DNA of 64,000 nt from JAAFHB01 sp038236995 (GTDB taxonomy: Bacteria; Bacteroidota; Bacteroidia; Bacteroidales; Prolixibacteraceae): NCBI GenBank assembly GCA_038236995.1, contig JBBRZE010000012.1, positions 20,365-84,364 on the forward strand, in the 5' to 3' direction. Position numbers and translations under genes: made by a program. Shown here in pieces: positions 7,342 through 15,780 of this stretch. The first letter of the stretch is position 1. Every line of letters starts with the position of its first letter. The notes beneath the pieces were generated by a model, which worked only from the letters and a program-made list of their open reading frames with translations, was not told where the DNA came from and did no database searches.

Positions 7342-9933
7342 TCAAAGTATCGTAATCTTCTTCATTTTCAAATCTTTGGAATCGGAACTCGTTCCATAGT
7401 ACACTTCATATTCGCCGGAAGTAACAGCCATTTTGAGCTGACTGAGATCATAGAATTCGAATGCCGACGGAGGAAGATCAATGGATACCGGAGCGGTTTT
7501 GCCTGCAGCAAGCTCGACCCGTTTAAAACCGCGCAACGTTTTGATGGGGCCATCGGTATCGTTCACTTTCTTAACGTATACCTGAACGACTTCGGTTCCG
7601 GCTCGTTTACCGGTGTTCGATACCGGAATAGTAAGCTCAAGGGTTTCGTCTTTCCTGATCTCAGCTTTGCCTGGTTTAACATCCCCGATTTTGAAAGTGG
7701 TATAACTCAATCCATAACCAAAGGGGAAAAGTGCGTCGTTCATGAATCGGTAAGTGCGACCTTTCATCGAGTAGTCTTCAAAATCTTTCAGTTGATCCGA
7801 ATTTTTGTAGAAAGTGACTGGTAGTTTTCCCGATGGGTTATAATCGCCGAAAAGCACATCGGCAACGGCTTGCCCGCCTGATTCCCCTCCGTACCAGGCC
7901 TGAAGAATGGCATCACAGGATTCAGTTTCAGGAGTGAACGCAATGGCAGAGCCGGAACAGTTTACGAAAACCACTTTCTTTCCAGCCTGTTTCAAAGCTT
8001 TCAGACAATTTCGCTGAACAGCTGGAAGGTCGATGTTGGTGCGGTCGCCACCTTTAAAACCAGGATACGATACCGGCATTTCTTCGCCTTCGAGTGAAGA
8101 TGAAAGACCACCAACAAACACAACCAAATCAGTGCCTTTCAGTTTACTAATCAGATCGGTGTAGTCAACATCCACTTCTTTGCCAAAATTGAATTCGATA
8201 TTTGCTTCCCAATTGTTCAACTGGGCAAAGCGCATTTCAAATTTATATTTTTTACCAGCTTCAACTTTGTATGGAATCCTGGAAATTAAAGTTCTCCAGT
8301 TATTGAACTTCCTTAATGATTCGCCATTTACAAACAGTTCAAAATATCCTGTAGCGCCACATTTGAATACAATCTCTTCGCTTTTAGGTGCTTCGAATTC
8401 GGTTTCGTATTTAGCTGAAAAGCCTTCAAGCTTAACGCCTGATGCAAATTCGTGCTGTCCGGCAGTGGTTAACTTTATAGGATCAGTAATTTGTTGCGTT
8501 GCAACAACATCACCTGTTATGTCTTTTGTATTCCAATAAGTGGCTTTAAATCCTTTCTTGCCATCGAGCGAACAATTTGAAAAATAGCTTTGGGTCACTT
8601 TGTCCTCGACCAAATCGCATGCCTTGTCATAGATTATGTTGTTGCCTGAAAGTTTGGAAGTTATGCCGTCGAGGATTGTAATAGTCCGGACCGGCGTTCC
8701 GTTATAATTTCCCCACAACATGGGTTTATCATTTGCATTTGGACCAACTACGGCAATTTTGCTGGTTTTCTTTAAAGGAAGGATATTGTTTTTATTCTGA
8801 AGCAGCGTCATTGTTTCGCGGGCCATGTCCAGCGCCAGTTTCCTATGCGCTTCATTATTCACAACCGACATAGGAATTTTTGTCCAGGGTACGATCGCAT
8901 CGTCATCCATTTCGCCTAAATCGAAACGGCCAACCATCACACGCATGACGTGCCTGTTGATTTCAACTTCGGTAATCAAACCTTTTGCGACAGCTTCAGG
9001 CAATTTCCTGTAATTGTGGTCAATCCACTGACACTCTACATCGGTTCCTGCCCAAACTCCCTTTGAAGCCGCATGAACCGCATCCGATGAAACTTTATGG
9101 CTTGTAAAAAAATCGGCTATTGCGCCGCAATCGGAAACCACCAGATACTTAAAGCCCCATTCATCACGAAGGATTTTCTGAAGAAGTTGCGAATTACCAC
9201 AGCAGGGTTCATCGTCCAGACGCTGATATGCGCACATTACCTCGCGGACATCAGCCTTCTGAACCAGCGATTTAAACGCAGGAAGATAAGTTTCATTCAA
9301 GTCGCGCGGATCGACATTGTTCAGGTTGAGCGAATGGCGACTCCATTCAGGTCCGGAGTGTACCGCAAAATGCTTGGCGCAGGCCAGCAATTTCCGGTAT
9401 TTGGCATCTGCCGGACCTTGCAAGCCTTTCACTACCTGGACACCCATACGAGAAGTCAGGTAAGGATCTTCACCATATGTTTCCTGACCACGTCCCCAGC
9501 GTGGGTCGCGGAAAATGTTGACATTGGGCGTCCATACCGATAGGCTTAGGAAGCGTTTGTTTTCTTGTCCTTTTTGTGTTGCCTCGTTATATTTGGCGCG
9601 TGTTTCGTCCGAAACTGTATCGAAAATGTGATAAACCAGGGTGTCATCGAACGAAGCAGCCATGCCGATTGGTTCAGGAAAAACAGTCACATTTCCATTG
9701 TTGGCCAGACCATGCAGCGCTTCGCTCCACCAGTTGAACTTTTTGATACCCATTCGCGGAATCGCATCCGATATATCGCACATCAGGATGGCTTTTTCGT
9801 CTAAAGTCAGGCGGGATATTAAATCTTTCGCCCGCTCTTCTGAACTAAGTTTTGGGTTTTGATAGGGATATTGTTGTGCCAAAACGCTGATTGAGAATGA
9901 GAAACAAAAGGATATCAGAACTGCTTTTAACAT
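7342..9933 (-). CDS. GH3 beta-glycosidase with PA14 insert (beta-xylosidase/beta-glucosidase type), secreted
   Basis: An 863-residue glycoside hydrolase family 3 enzyme. Signal peptide about residues 1-19 (SVLAQ|QYPY). The (beta/alpha)8 domain contains the RDPRWGRGQETYGEDPYL segment and the nucleophile D268 in VVSDCGA. A PA14-type domain is inserted around residues 460-600 (starting near KGFKATYW), followed by the rest of the alpha/beta sandwich (WYGGESGGQAVADVLFGDYNPSGKLP) and a C-terminal fibronectin-III-like domain. Family members release terminal beta-linked xylose or glucose; with GH8 upstream, beta-xylosidase activity on xylo-oligosaccharides is the best guess. It follows the GH29 gene by 12 bases. 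Confidence 0.92.
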   Translation of the reverse strand: MLKAVLISFCFSFSISVLAQQYPYQNPKLSSEERAKDLISRLTLDEKAILMCDISDAIPRMGIKKFNWWSEALHGLANNGNVTVFPEPIGMAASFDDTLVYHIFDTVSDETRAKYNEATQKGQENKRFLSLSVWTPNVNIFRDPRWGRGQETYGEDPYLTSRMGVQVVKGLQGPADAKYRKLLACAKHFAVHSGPEWSRHSLNLNNVDPRDLNETYLPAFKSLVQKADVREVMCAYQRLDDEPCCGNSQLLQKILRDEWGFKYLVVSDCGAIADFFTSHKVSSDAVHAASKGVWAGTDVECQWIDHNYRKLPEAVAKGLITEVEINRHVMRVMVGRFDLGEMDDDAIVPWTKIPMSVVNNEAHRKLALDMARETMTLLQNKNNILPLKKTSKIAVVGPNANDKPMLWGNYNGTPVRTITILDGITSKLSGNNIIYDKACDLVEDKVTQSYFSNCSLDGKKGFKATYWNTKDITGDVVATQQITDPIKLTTAGQHEFASGVKLEGFSAKYETEFEAPKSEEIVFKCGATGYFELFVNGESLRKFNNWRTLISRIPYKVEAGKKYKFEMRFAQLNNWEANIEFNFGKEVDVDYTDLISKLKGTDLVVFVGGLSSSLEGEEMPVSYPGFKGGDRTNIDLPAVQRNCLKALKQAGKKVVFVNCSGSAIAFTPETESCDAILQAWYGGESGGQAVADVLFGDYNPSGKLPVTFYKNSDQLKDFEDYSMKGRTYRFMNDALFPFGYGLSYTTFKIGDVKPGKAEIRKDETLELTIPVSNTGKRAGTEVVQVYVKKVNDTDGPIKTLRGFKRVELAAGKTAPVSIDLPPSAFEFYDLSQLKMAVTSGEYEVYYGTSSDSKDLKMKKITIL

Positions 9934-9945
9934 GTTTAATAGAAT

Positions 9946-12027
9946 TTAGTTTGTAATTACATCCACCTCGGCATATCCTGCAACATCGTCATTCGAAGTG
10001 TTTTTGATGGCCTTCAGCTTAATAAACCGGGCATTTACCTGCGAAAAATTCTTGATTTGCCAAACCGGGTTATTTTTGATGTTGGAGAATTCACCTTCAT
10101 TAACCAGTTTCCATTCTACATTGTCTTCTGAAATATAAAACTGATAGTTTGTTATAATGCCAGAACTCCATTTGTTTTGGTCCGGCAGGTATTTGAAACC
10201 ACACAAATTATAATTTCTCCCTAAATCGATGACTAAATCAATGGGCATTTTTTTGTAATCTCGTTGGTGCCAACCAGTAAATGCATTTCCATCAATGATC
10301 GTACTAGCCTTTTCATCATTTATGCCGACTATTTTCCAGTCTTTCTTTGAAATATCGAATTTTTCGTGACTTACCGGACTGCTTTTGCCTGAACCCGGAT
10401 CGTGGCCAATTGCTTCAACCTCTACTTTCTCATCTGCAGAAAAGGGCGCGGCATAAATATTTGATTTTGTAGTTGGTTCGCTGCCGTTCAACGTATAGTA
10501 AAAAATCGGGCCGATATCATTTGTAGTTATTGAAATTTCACCTGATTGGTTTCTGGTAATAGAGGGTGCATTCAGAAATACCGGTGCATTGTAAACTCCG
10601 ATATTGGAAATGACAGGACAACTTTTCGAATCGGTGATACTGAACCGAACCTTCGTCGCTTTTACGCTCGGAAAACGAAGGATACGTTTATAACCAATGG
10701 TTGTAGCCTTTGCCATTTCTTTCCAGTCCCCGTCAACAAGTGCTTCCACAGTAAAGGCTTTCACTCGTTGACCCAAACGAATATATTCCTGTGCCAAAAA
10801 ACGGTTGAACAAGGTTGGTTTACCTAAATCTATTGTCAATAAAGCTTTTGTCACATTGTCATCAGTAGCCCAATAGGTGTCTTTATTGTTGTCAATTGCC
10901 CTGTCTGCTCCAAATTCTTTTGCATTCCCGCGAATATTGGAAGCTTCTGCTTTCTTTTTTTCAGCCAGATTTACTGCAAATGATTCTTTTACTGCTTTTC
11001 CAAATTCAAGCGCAGCTTTTTCGTCATTCGGATGTATCAGTCCGTTTGGCATAATGGGAAAGTTGAGCAATAATGAGCCGTTATGCCCGATAGAGTTATA
11101 GTATGTTTCCATCAAAAATGGAACTGTTTTCACCTTGCCGTCTTCATTTGGATGGTAAAACCATTCTGGCCTGATTGAAGTATTAACCTCGGCGGGCACC
11201 CAGGCATTCCCGTTTTCCAAACCATAATGCAACATATTATAAGGTACATCACCAATGGCATTCAACAAACTCCAATTTGTTTCACCAACGTATCCTTCTT
11301 CGGTTCCAACCCAGCGGAGGTCGCCACGGTCGCCACCATCGTTCCAGATAACAATATTGGGTTGTAACTTGCGGATCATCGCATAAGTATTTTTCCAATC
11401 GTAATAGGTTGTGCGGTCTATTTTACGGATTTCGTTTGCTCCACCGTAATAACCGTCGCCACCGTTAGCCCCATCGAACCAAACTTCGAAAATTTCACCA
11501 TAGTTTGTGAGGAGCTCAGTGAGCTGATTCCGAAAGTAAGTGATGTATTCAGGTTTCCCATAATCAGGACTATTCCTGTCCCAGGGAGATAAATAAATTC
11601 CCAACTTCAATCCATATTCTTTGCAGGCATCGGCCATTTCGCGAACTATATCTCCCTTGCCATTTTTCCATGGAGCATTTTTTACCGAATATTCTGTGTA
11701 TTTTGAAGGCCAGAGACAAAAACCGCAATGATGTTTGGCTGTAACGATGATTCCTTTCATTCCCGCTTCTTTGCAAATACGAGCCCACTGACGACAATCC
11801 AGATTCGTTGGATTAAACAAGTTGACATTTTCATCTCCTTTTCCCCATGATTGGTCGGTATAAGTATTTAAGGAGAAATGAACAAAAGCATAATATTCCA
11901 TTTCCTGCCATCTCAACTGGTTTTCAGTTGGAGCAGGGCCAAATGGGGCCGGAGCTTTTGTCTGGGCAAAGCTCATGCCCGTTGAAAAGATGGAAAGAAT
12001 GATTCCACACAAAAAATACTTTGTCAT
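9946..12027 (-). CDS. GH29 alpha-L-fucosidase-like enzyme with F5/8-type C domains
   Basis: A secreted GH29-type enzyme of about 693 residues. Signal peptide about 1-21 (TGMSFAQ|TKAP). The catalytic barrel includes KHHCGFCLWPS (family signature HHxGF) and the nucleophile D185 in EVWFDGANG. Two discoidin-like (F5/8 type C) segments, near residues 375-490 and 580-690, flank a chitobiase-C-like Ig segment (YYTLNGSEPTT), pointing to carbohydrate binding. GH29 enzymes release alpha-linked fucose; whether fucose or another 6-deoxy or galacto sugar is the target cannot be told. I used the ATG at 12027, which begins the signal peptide; the ATG at 12057 adds 10 residues and overlaps an upstream in-frame stop as ATGA. 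Confidence 0.85.
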   Translation of the reverse strand: MTKYFLCGIILSIFSTGMSFAQTKAPAPFGPAPTENQLRWQEMEYYAFVHFSLNTYTDQSWGKGDENVNLFNPTNLDCRQWARICKEAGMKGIIVTAKHHCGFCLWPSKYTEYSVKNAPWKNGKGDIVREMADACKEYGLKLGIYLSPWDRNSPDYGKPEYITYFRNQLTELLTNYGEIFEVWFDGANGGDGYYGGANEIRKIDRTTYYDWKNTYAMIRKLQPNIVIWNDGGDRGDLRWVGTEEGYVGETNWSLLNAIGDVPYNMLHYGLENGNAWVPAEVNTSIRPEWFYHPNEDGKVKTVPFLMETYYNSIGHNGSLLLNFPIMPNGLIHPNDEKAALEFGKAVKESFAVNLAEKKKAEASNIRGNAKEFGADRAIDNNKDTYWATDDNVTKALLTIDLGKPTLFNRFLAQEYIRLGQRVKAFTVEALVDGDWKEMAKATTIGYKRILRFPSVKATKVRFSITDSKSCPVISNIGVYNAPVFLNAPSITRNQSGEISITTNDIGPIFYYTLNGSEPTTKSNIYAAPFSADEKVEVEAIGHDPGSGKSSPVSHEKFDISKKDWKIVGINDEKASTIIDGNAFTGWHQRDYKKMPIDLVIDLGRNYNLCGFKYLPDQNKWSSGIITNYQFYISEDNVEWKLVNEGEFSNIKNNPVWQIKNFSQVNARFIKLKAIKNTSNDDVAGYAEVDVITN

Positions 12028-12261
12028 ACTATTTGGTTTCAATGAATTCTGGTTCATATTGTGAAATTGCCGGTATAATATTTATCCATAAGATATGAAA
12101 TGGTATCGATTTTCCCCTCCACAATTGCGTCGCAAACAACATCGAAGCCCGCCGCAAAAGGCGTTACCCTGTTTTGCGAAGATACATAGTGACTATTGAG
12201 TAGGCAAATACAAAATATTACTGTGAGCTATTTCATCAATAAGAGATTATTATCTGATTTG

Positions 12262-13575
12262 TTATTTGTGTTGAGGCGTGATAATTTGATATTTACCGCT
12301 TAAATGCATCAAACTGAAAAGATACAATAAGCCATCGTAATACGGATCAAAATAGCCGTCTTCGTAAGGTTCAAGTTTTGCATTCCAAAGTGCATGAACA
12401 AAGTCGAAGCTTTTTTCATTCTTGCCAATCAAAGAGGTTGAAGAAGAGGTTGCCAACAACCCTAACGAATGTCTTAATTTTTTAAAGCCTCCTGCCTGAA
12501 GAATGGTTTCGGGAGTTGATCCGTCGAGATTGAACTGATCTTCAAAGGAGTCAATACCTTTTGATCTTAGGAATCCTTGAAAACGTTTGGCATAGTCTTC
12601 CTGCCAGGTTTTGTCCTTTCCATACCAAACGTAATCCATGACAATATTCATGGGCACTCGCCAGGAATCATAACGAAAACCTGCGGGCATCCAGGGAGTA
12701 GGGTGTGACTTTCCGCTAAATTCAGTATAGTCAGCATTAAGACCTGTTACAGGATGACATGCCCTATGTAAGAAAACGCGGGATGTATCTGCGCAATCTC
12801 TATAAAATTTTTCATGGCCATCTTTGGCATATTCGGCCCAAATCATATAAAAAGCTGGTAAATGATAAGATGGGTCTGTCCACTTATAACCATTGCCTTC
12901 TGGTACAAAAGAGATTTGTTTGACATCGGTGTTTATCAGGTTATATACATTGCCTGTTCCATCTTTTTTCCACATTTCGTCCAGAATAATACGTGCCTCG
13001 GCATAATAATCTATCCCGGTGTTGTTGCCCCAGCGGTTTGATGCAAACAACAGGCTGGTAATGTAGTAGAGTTCGCCATCGGAAGCGCTGCCCTCGGAGT
13101 TTTTTTTCATCGTTTTAGGATCGATACTCCAGGCAAAATATCCTTTTCGTGGTCCTTCCTGATGTTGAAGATATTTTTTCGACCATCTCCAAATACGGTC
13201 AAAAACCTCTTTTTTATTGAGTTGAACGGCAATCATCATCCCATAGGAAAGTCCTTCGGTACGGGCATCGTGGTTTTTAATATCCGAAACGTAAGCCATC
13301 GAATCACCTACCTCAAAGTATATGCGGCTTGGACCTTCAAACAAGTCAAGATAGGCCTTTTCAACTTTTTTATCAATTTCGGTCTGACCGTACCCGGCTT
13401 CGAGAAAGAGATTCCGGTAAGCGCCGGTATGATAATCCTTTTTTAATTTTTCATTCTTGCTCTTTTCCGTTTGTGCTGTAACTGAATAAGCGCCAAATAA
13501 AAAGATAACTGTAATAAGTAGCAGACTGATTTTAAAAAGGCTAATTTTTCTCCAAATGTGTGTTTTCGCTTTCAT
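12262..13575 (-). CDS. GH8 xylan-acting hydrolase (Rex-like), secreted
   Basis: A 437-residue glycoside hydrolase family 8 protein. A signal peptide or N-terminal anchor spans about residues 11-35. The family acid is E107 in DARTEGLSYGMM and the ASDGELY motif (D166) contributes to substrate binding; both are typical of GH8. Overall it resembles the reducing-end xylose-releasing exo-oligoxylanase (Rex) and xylanase branch more than cellulase or chitosanase, which is judged by eye. It is the first enzyme gene after susCD, separated from susD by a hairpin, and about 200 bases before the GH29 gene. Confidence 0.88.
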   Translation of the reverse strand: MKAKTHIWRKISLFKISLLLITVIFLFGAYSVTAQTEKSKNEKLKKDYHTGAYRNLFLEAGYGQTEIDKKVEKAYLDLFEGPSRIYFEVGDSMAYVSDIKNHDARTEGLSYGMMIAVQLNKKEVFDRIWRWSKKYLQHQEGPRKGYFAWSIDPKTMKKNSEGSASDGELYYITSLLFASNRWGNNTGIDYYAEARIILDEMWKKDGTGNVYNLINTDVKQISFVPEGNGYKWTDPSYHLPAFYMIWAEYAKDGHEKFYRDCADTSRVFLHRACHPVTGLNADYTEFSGKSHPTPWMPAGFRYDSWRVPMNIVMDYVWYGKDKTWQEDYAKRFQGFLRSKGIDSFEDQFNLDGSTPETILQAGGFKKLRHSLGLLATSSSTSLIGKNEKSFDFVHALWNAKLEPYEDGYFDPYYDGLLYLFSLMHLSGKYQIITPQHK

Positions 13576-13887
13576 ATATCAGGTAATAGTCCTTTATTGT
13601 TAATGAATTATATTTCAGCTTAATAAAATCAATGTATTTCCTATTCTGTTAAAGTCACCAATGTACAAATATTTATCAATAAAGTCGACTATGTTGTCTT
13701 TGTGGCAAGAAAGATCGTACCATAAATGTTTTTAACTATGGGTAATTTTCCACGGAGAGTGCGTCAAATGGAATGATGCAATTGATTTCAAAGAAAAAGG
13801 GGGAATGCGCACTTGTATTCCCCCTTCATTTTTTATAAAGGTCAAGATAACATTACATCACGAATAACGTTAACTAATCCTCTTGCA
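13576..13887. other. Intergenic region between susD and GH8 genes
   Basis: About 310 bases. It holds the hairpin at 13797-13826 and an AT-rich stretch that would be the leader of the GH8 gene. No clear TAnnTTTG box was found on the minus strand, so GH8 may depend on readthrough from susCD. Confidence 0.5.
13797..13826 (-). terminator. Hairpin terminator/attenuator after susD
   Basis: Perfect 10-bp arms AAGGGGGAAT (13797-13806) and ATTCCCCCTT (13817-13826) with a 10-base loop. On the minus strand the stem is followed by a T-rich tail (TTTTTCTTT); on the plus strand also by six Ts. It probably ends most susCD transcripts, letting only part continue into the hydrolase genes, a common design in utilization loci. 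Confidence 0.8.
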
Positions 13888-15753
13888 TTATTTGTAAGCT
13901 TCATTTTGATCGCACAATGGGTTTTTAATAATTTCGTCTGTTGGAATTGGCATATCCATCTTTAAGAGATTGAAATCAAAAGCACGATAAGTATGATAAT
14001 CATTCCATACCTTAGGGTCACTATTTGGATAACCAACCCCTTTTGGATAGTTGTGCGTAATATGATCTTCTATAAAACCAGAACGGATTAAATCCGGTGC
14101 AAGACACCATTCAGCATTAAATTCTCTGCGACGTTCCTGTCCCAAGGCAACCAACCATACCGGAGAAGTAAAACCTTTAGTCGCTTTTAAACCAGTATAA
14201 TAAATCTTAGCATCAGGAACGGCAACAGAGGTTGTATTGAATGGAAGTGGATAACTCGTAGGTGATACCATTGGAGGATTAGCGCCATTACCATTAAAAA
14301 AAGTGGTAATAGCCTGATAATATGGTAGATAAGTACTAGTTAAAGCTGCTACATTTCCAACTTCCGTATTGCCCCACGCACGATCACGAATTTTAGCGAT
14401 TTGAGCCCAGGCTGTGGCATCACCTTCTCCATTCAAACGAAACAAACATTCTGCATAGTCTAATAAAACATTTGCATAACGTTTATAATAAATCTGTTGG
14501 GAACCCCATGGAGCCTGATAGTTTGAACGGGTTGAACGCCAGTATTTATTCGACCAGACTGAAGGAGCAGCTTCACCACCCATGTTAAAATGATAATGAG
14601 TATCGATACTGTCTGGAACTGTAAGATTTTGCTGTAAATAAGGATGGTAACCATAGTTTGTGGCAGATTTAAAAGCAGGATCAATGTTTCTGATAGCGCC
14701 GGTAACCCCAGAAGCCTCACGACGTTTGTCACCTGGTTCATATGAACTCCACCATTCCCATGAGAGGTACAAGGTACCCCATCCACCCAGAGAAGGACAA
14801 GCTACAAACTGAACCATCCAGTTGTGAGCCTGAGACAGGTTCGACCATTGATTCCACTGTGAACCTTCGTCGAGAACCTCTTCCCAAATACACTCTTTTG
14901 TCCAAACGGCGCCCGGATCCCACAAAGTGGTAAACGATTTATTTAATTCGTATTTACCGCTGGCAATAACTTGTTCAAAAGCGGTCTTTGCTAAACCATA
15001 GTTTGCTGTAGCTTCGGCCGGAACACGATATGCTTTCCACATATATGCTTCTCCCAGGAATGAAAGAGCAAAACCTTTGGTGATACGTCCATACTCACCA
15101 TTTAATGGATCCCACTGAAGTTCGTCAGCTGCTACTTTCAAGTCATCAATGATGAAATTCCACATTTCTGCATAATCTTTAGCACGGGCTTTTGCCGGTG
15201 TGTTAATATAATTCTCGCCTGTTGCCAGCATCGGTACACGACCGAACGCTTTTGCCAGCCACATATAAAAGAAAGAACGAATGCCACGGGCCTGACCGTC
15301 AAGTGATTTTTTTAAAGCATCATTAACAATGGAAGTATCCTTTACAGCTGCAAGACCGTCAAGGAAATCGTTACAACGGGTGATTGCATTATAGGCTTGT
15401 TTCCAACCTGACAGTAGTTCCGGGCTACCTGGATTCCAGTCTTGCTGGTTCCACTTTTTATCCCATCCTGTGGCCTGAGTATCCATAGTAGGGTGGCCAC
15501 CTATAAACAAGTTCGGTTTGATACCCCAGTCACCGTTGATAGCTTTTCCATCGGGAGCGTCTGTCGGAAGCATCATCGTGTAACAACCAACAAGACCACC
15601 CTTTGCTTGTTCAGCTGTTTTAAACATTTGATCAGCTGCCAAAAGACTATACTGGTCTACCTTTAAAAATTCCTTCTGGTTACAGGAGTTCATTCCTACC
15701 AGGAATAGACCTCCGACGAGTGTAGAATATAAAATCTTTGAAATATTTTTCAT
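13888..15753 (-). CDS. SusD/RagB-family surface glycan-binding lipoprotein
   Basis: A SusD-like outer-membrane lipoprotein of about 621 residues, larger than many members of the family. The signal peptide ends in a lipobox VGMNSC, so the Cys would be lipidated and, after export, face the cell surface. TPR-like helices (around GLVGCYTMM and FYMWLAKAFGRVP) and the C-terminal RagB region (RRREFNAEWC) are recognisable. It caps the SusC transporter and binds the oligosaccharide; its pair lies 27 bases upstream. The start could also be the ATG at 15762. Aromatic-rich stretches (WNQWSNLSQAHNWMVQF) may form the glycan platform; no specificity can be read. Confidence 0.93.
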   Translation of the reverse strand: MKNISKILYSTLVGGLFLVGMNSCNQKEFLKVDQYSLLAADQMFKTAEQAKGGLVGCYTMMLPTDAPDGKAINGDWGIKPNLFIGGHPTMDTQATGWDKKWNQQDWNPGSPELLSGWKQAYNAITRCNDFLDGLAAVKDTSIVNDALKKSLDGQARGIRSFFYMWLAKAFGRVPMLATGENYINTPAKARAKDYAEMWNFIIDDLKVAADELQWDPLNGEYGRITKGFALSFLGEAYMWKAYRVPAEATANYGLAKTAFEQVIASGKYELNKSFTTLWDPGAVWTKECIWEEVLDEGSQWNQWSNLSQAHNWMVQFVACPSLGGWGTLYLSWEWWSSYEPGDKRREASGVTGAIRNIDPAFKSATNYGYHPYLQQNLTVPDSIDTHYHFNMGGEAAPSVWSNKYWRSTRSNYQAPWGSQQIYYKRYANVLLDYAECLFRLNGEGDATAWAQIAKIRDRAWGNTEVGNVAALTSTYLPYYQAITTFFNGNGANPPMVSPTSYPLPFNTTSVAVPDAKIYYTGLKATKGFTSPVWLVALGQERRREFNAEWCLAPDLIRSGFIEDHITHNYPKGVGYPNSDPKVWNDYHTYRAFDFNLLKMDMPIPTDEIIKNPLCDQNEAYK

Positions 15754-15780
15754 AATATTCATTGTATTAGTGTGAAACAA

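Noticed and set aside
12027..12057. Longer start for the GH29 gene
   Set aside because: The extra ten residues are polar and precede a normal signal peptide. The ATGA overlap is noted, but the internal ATG gives a better N-terminus.
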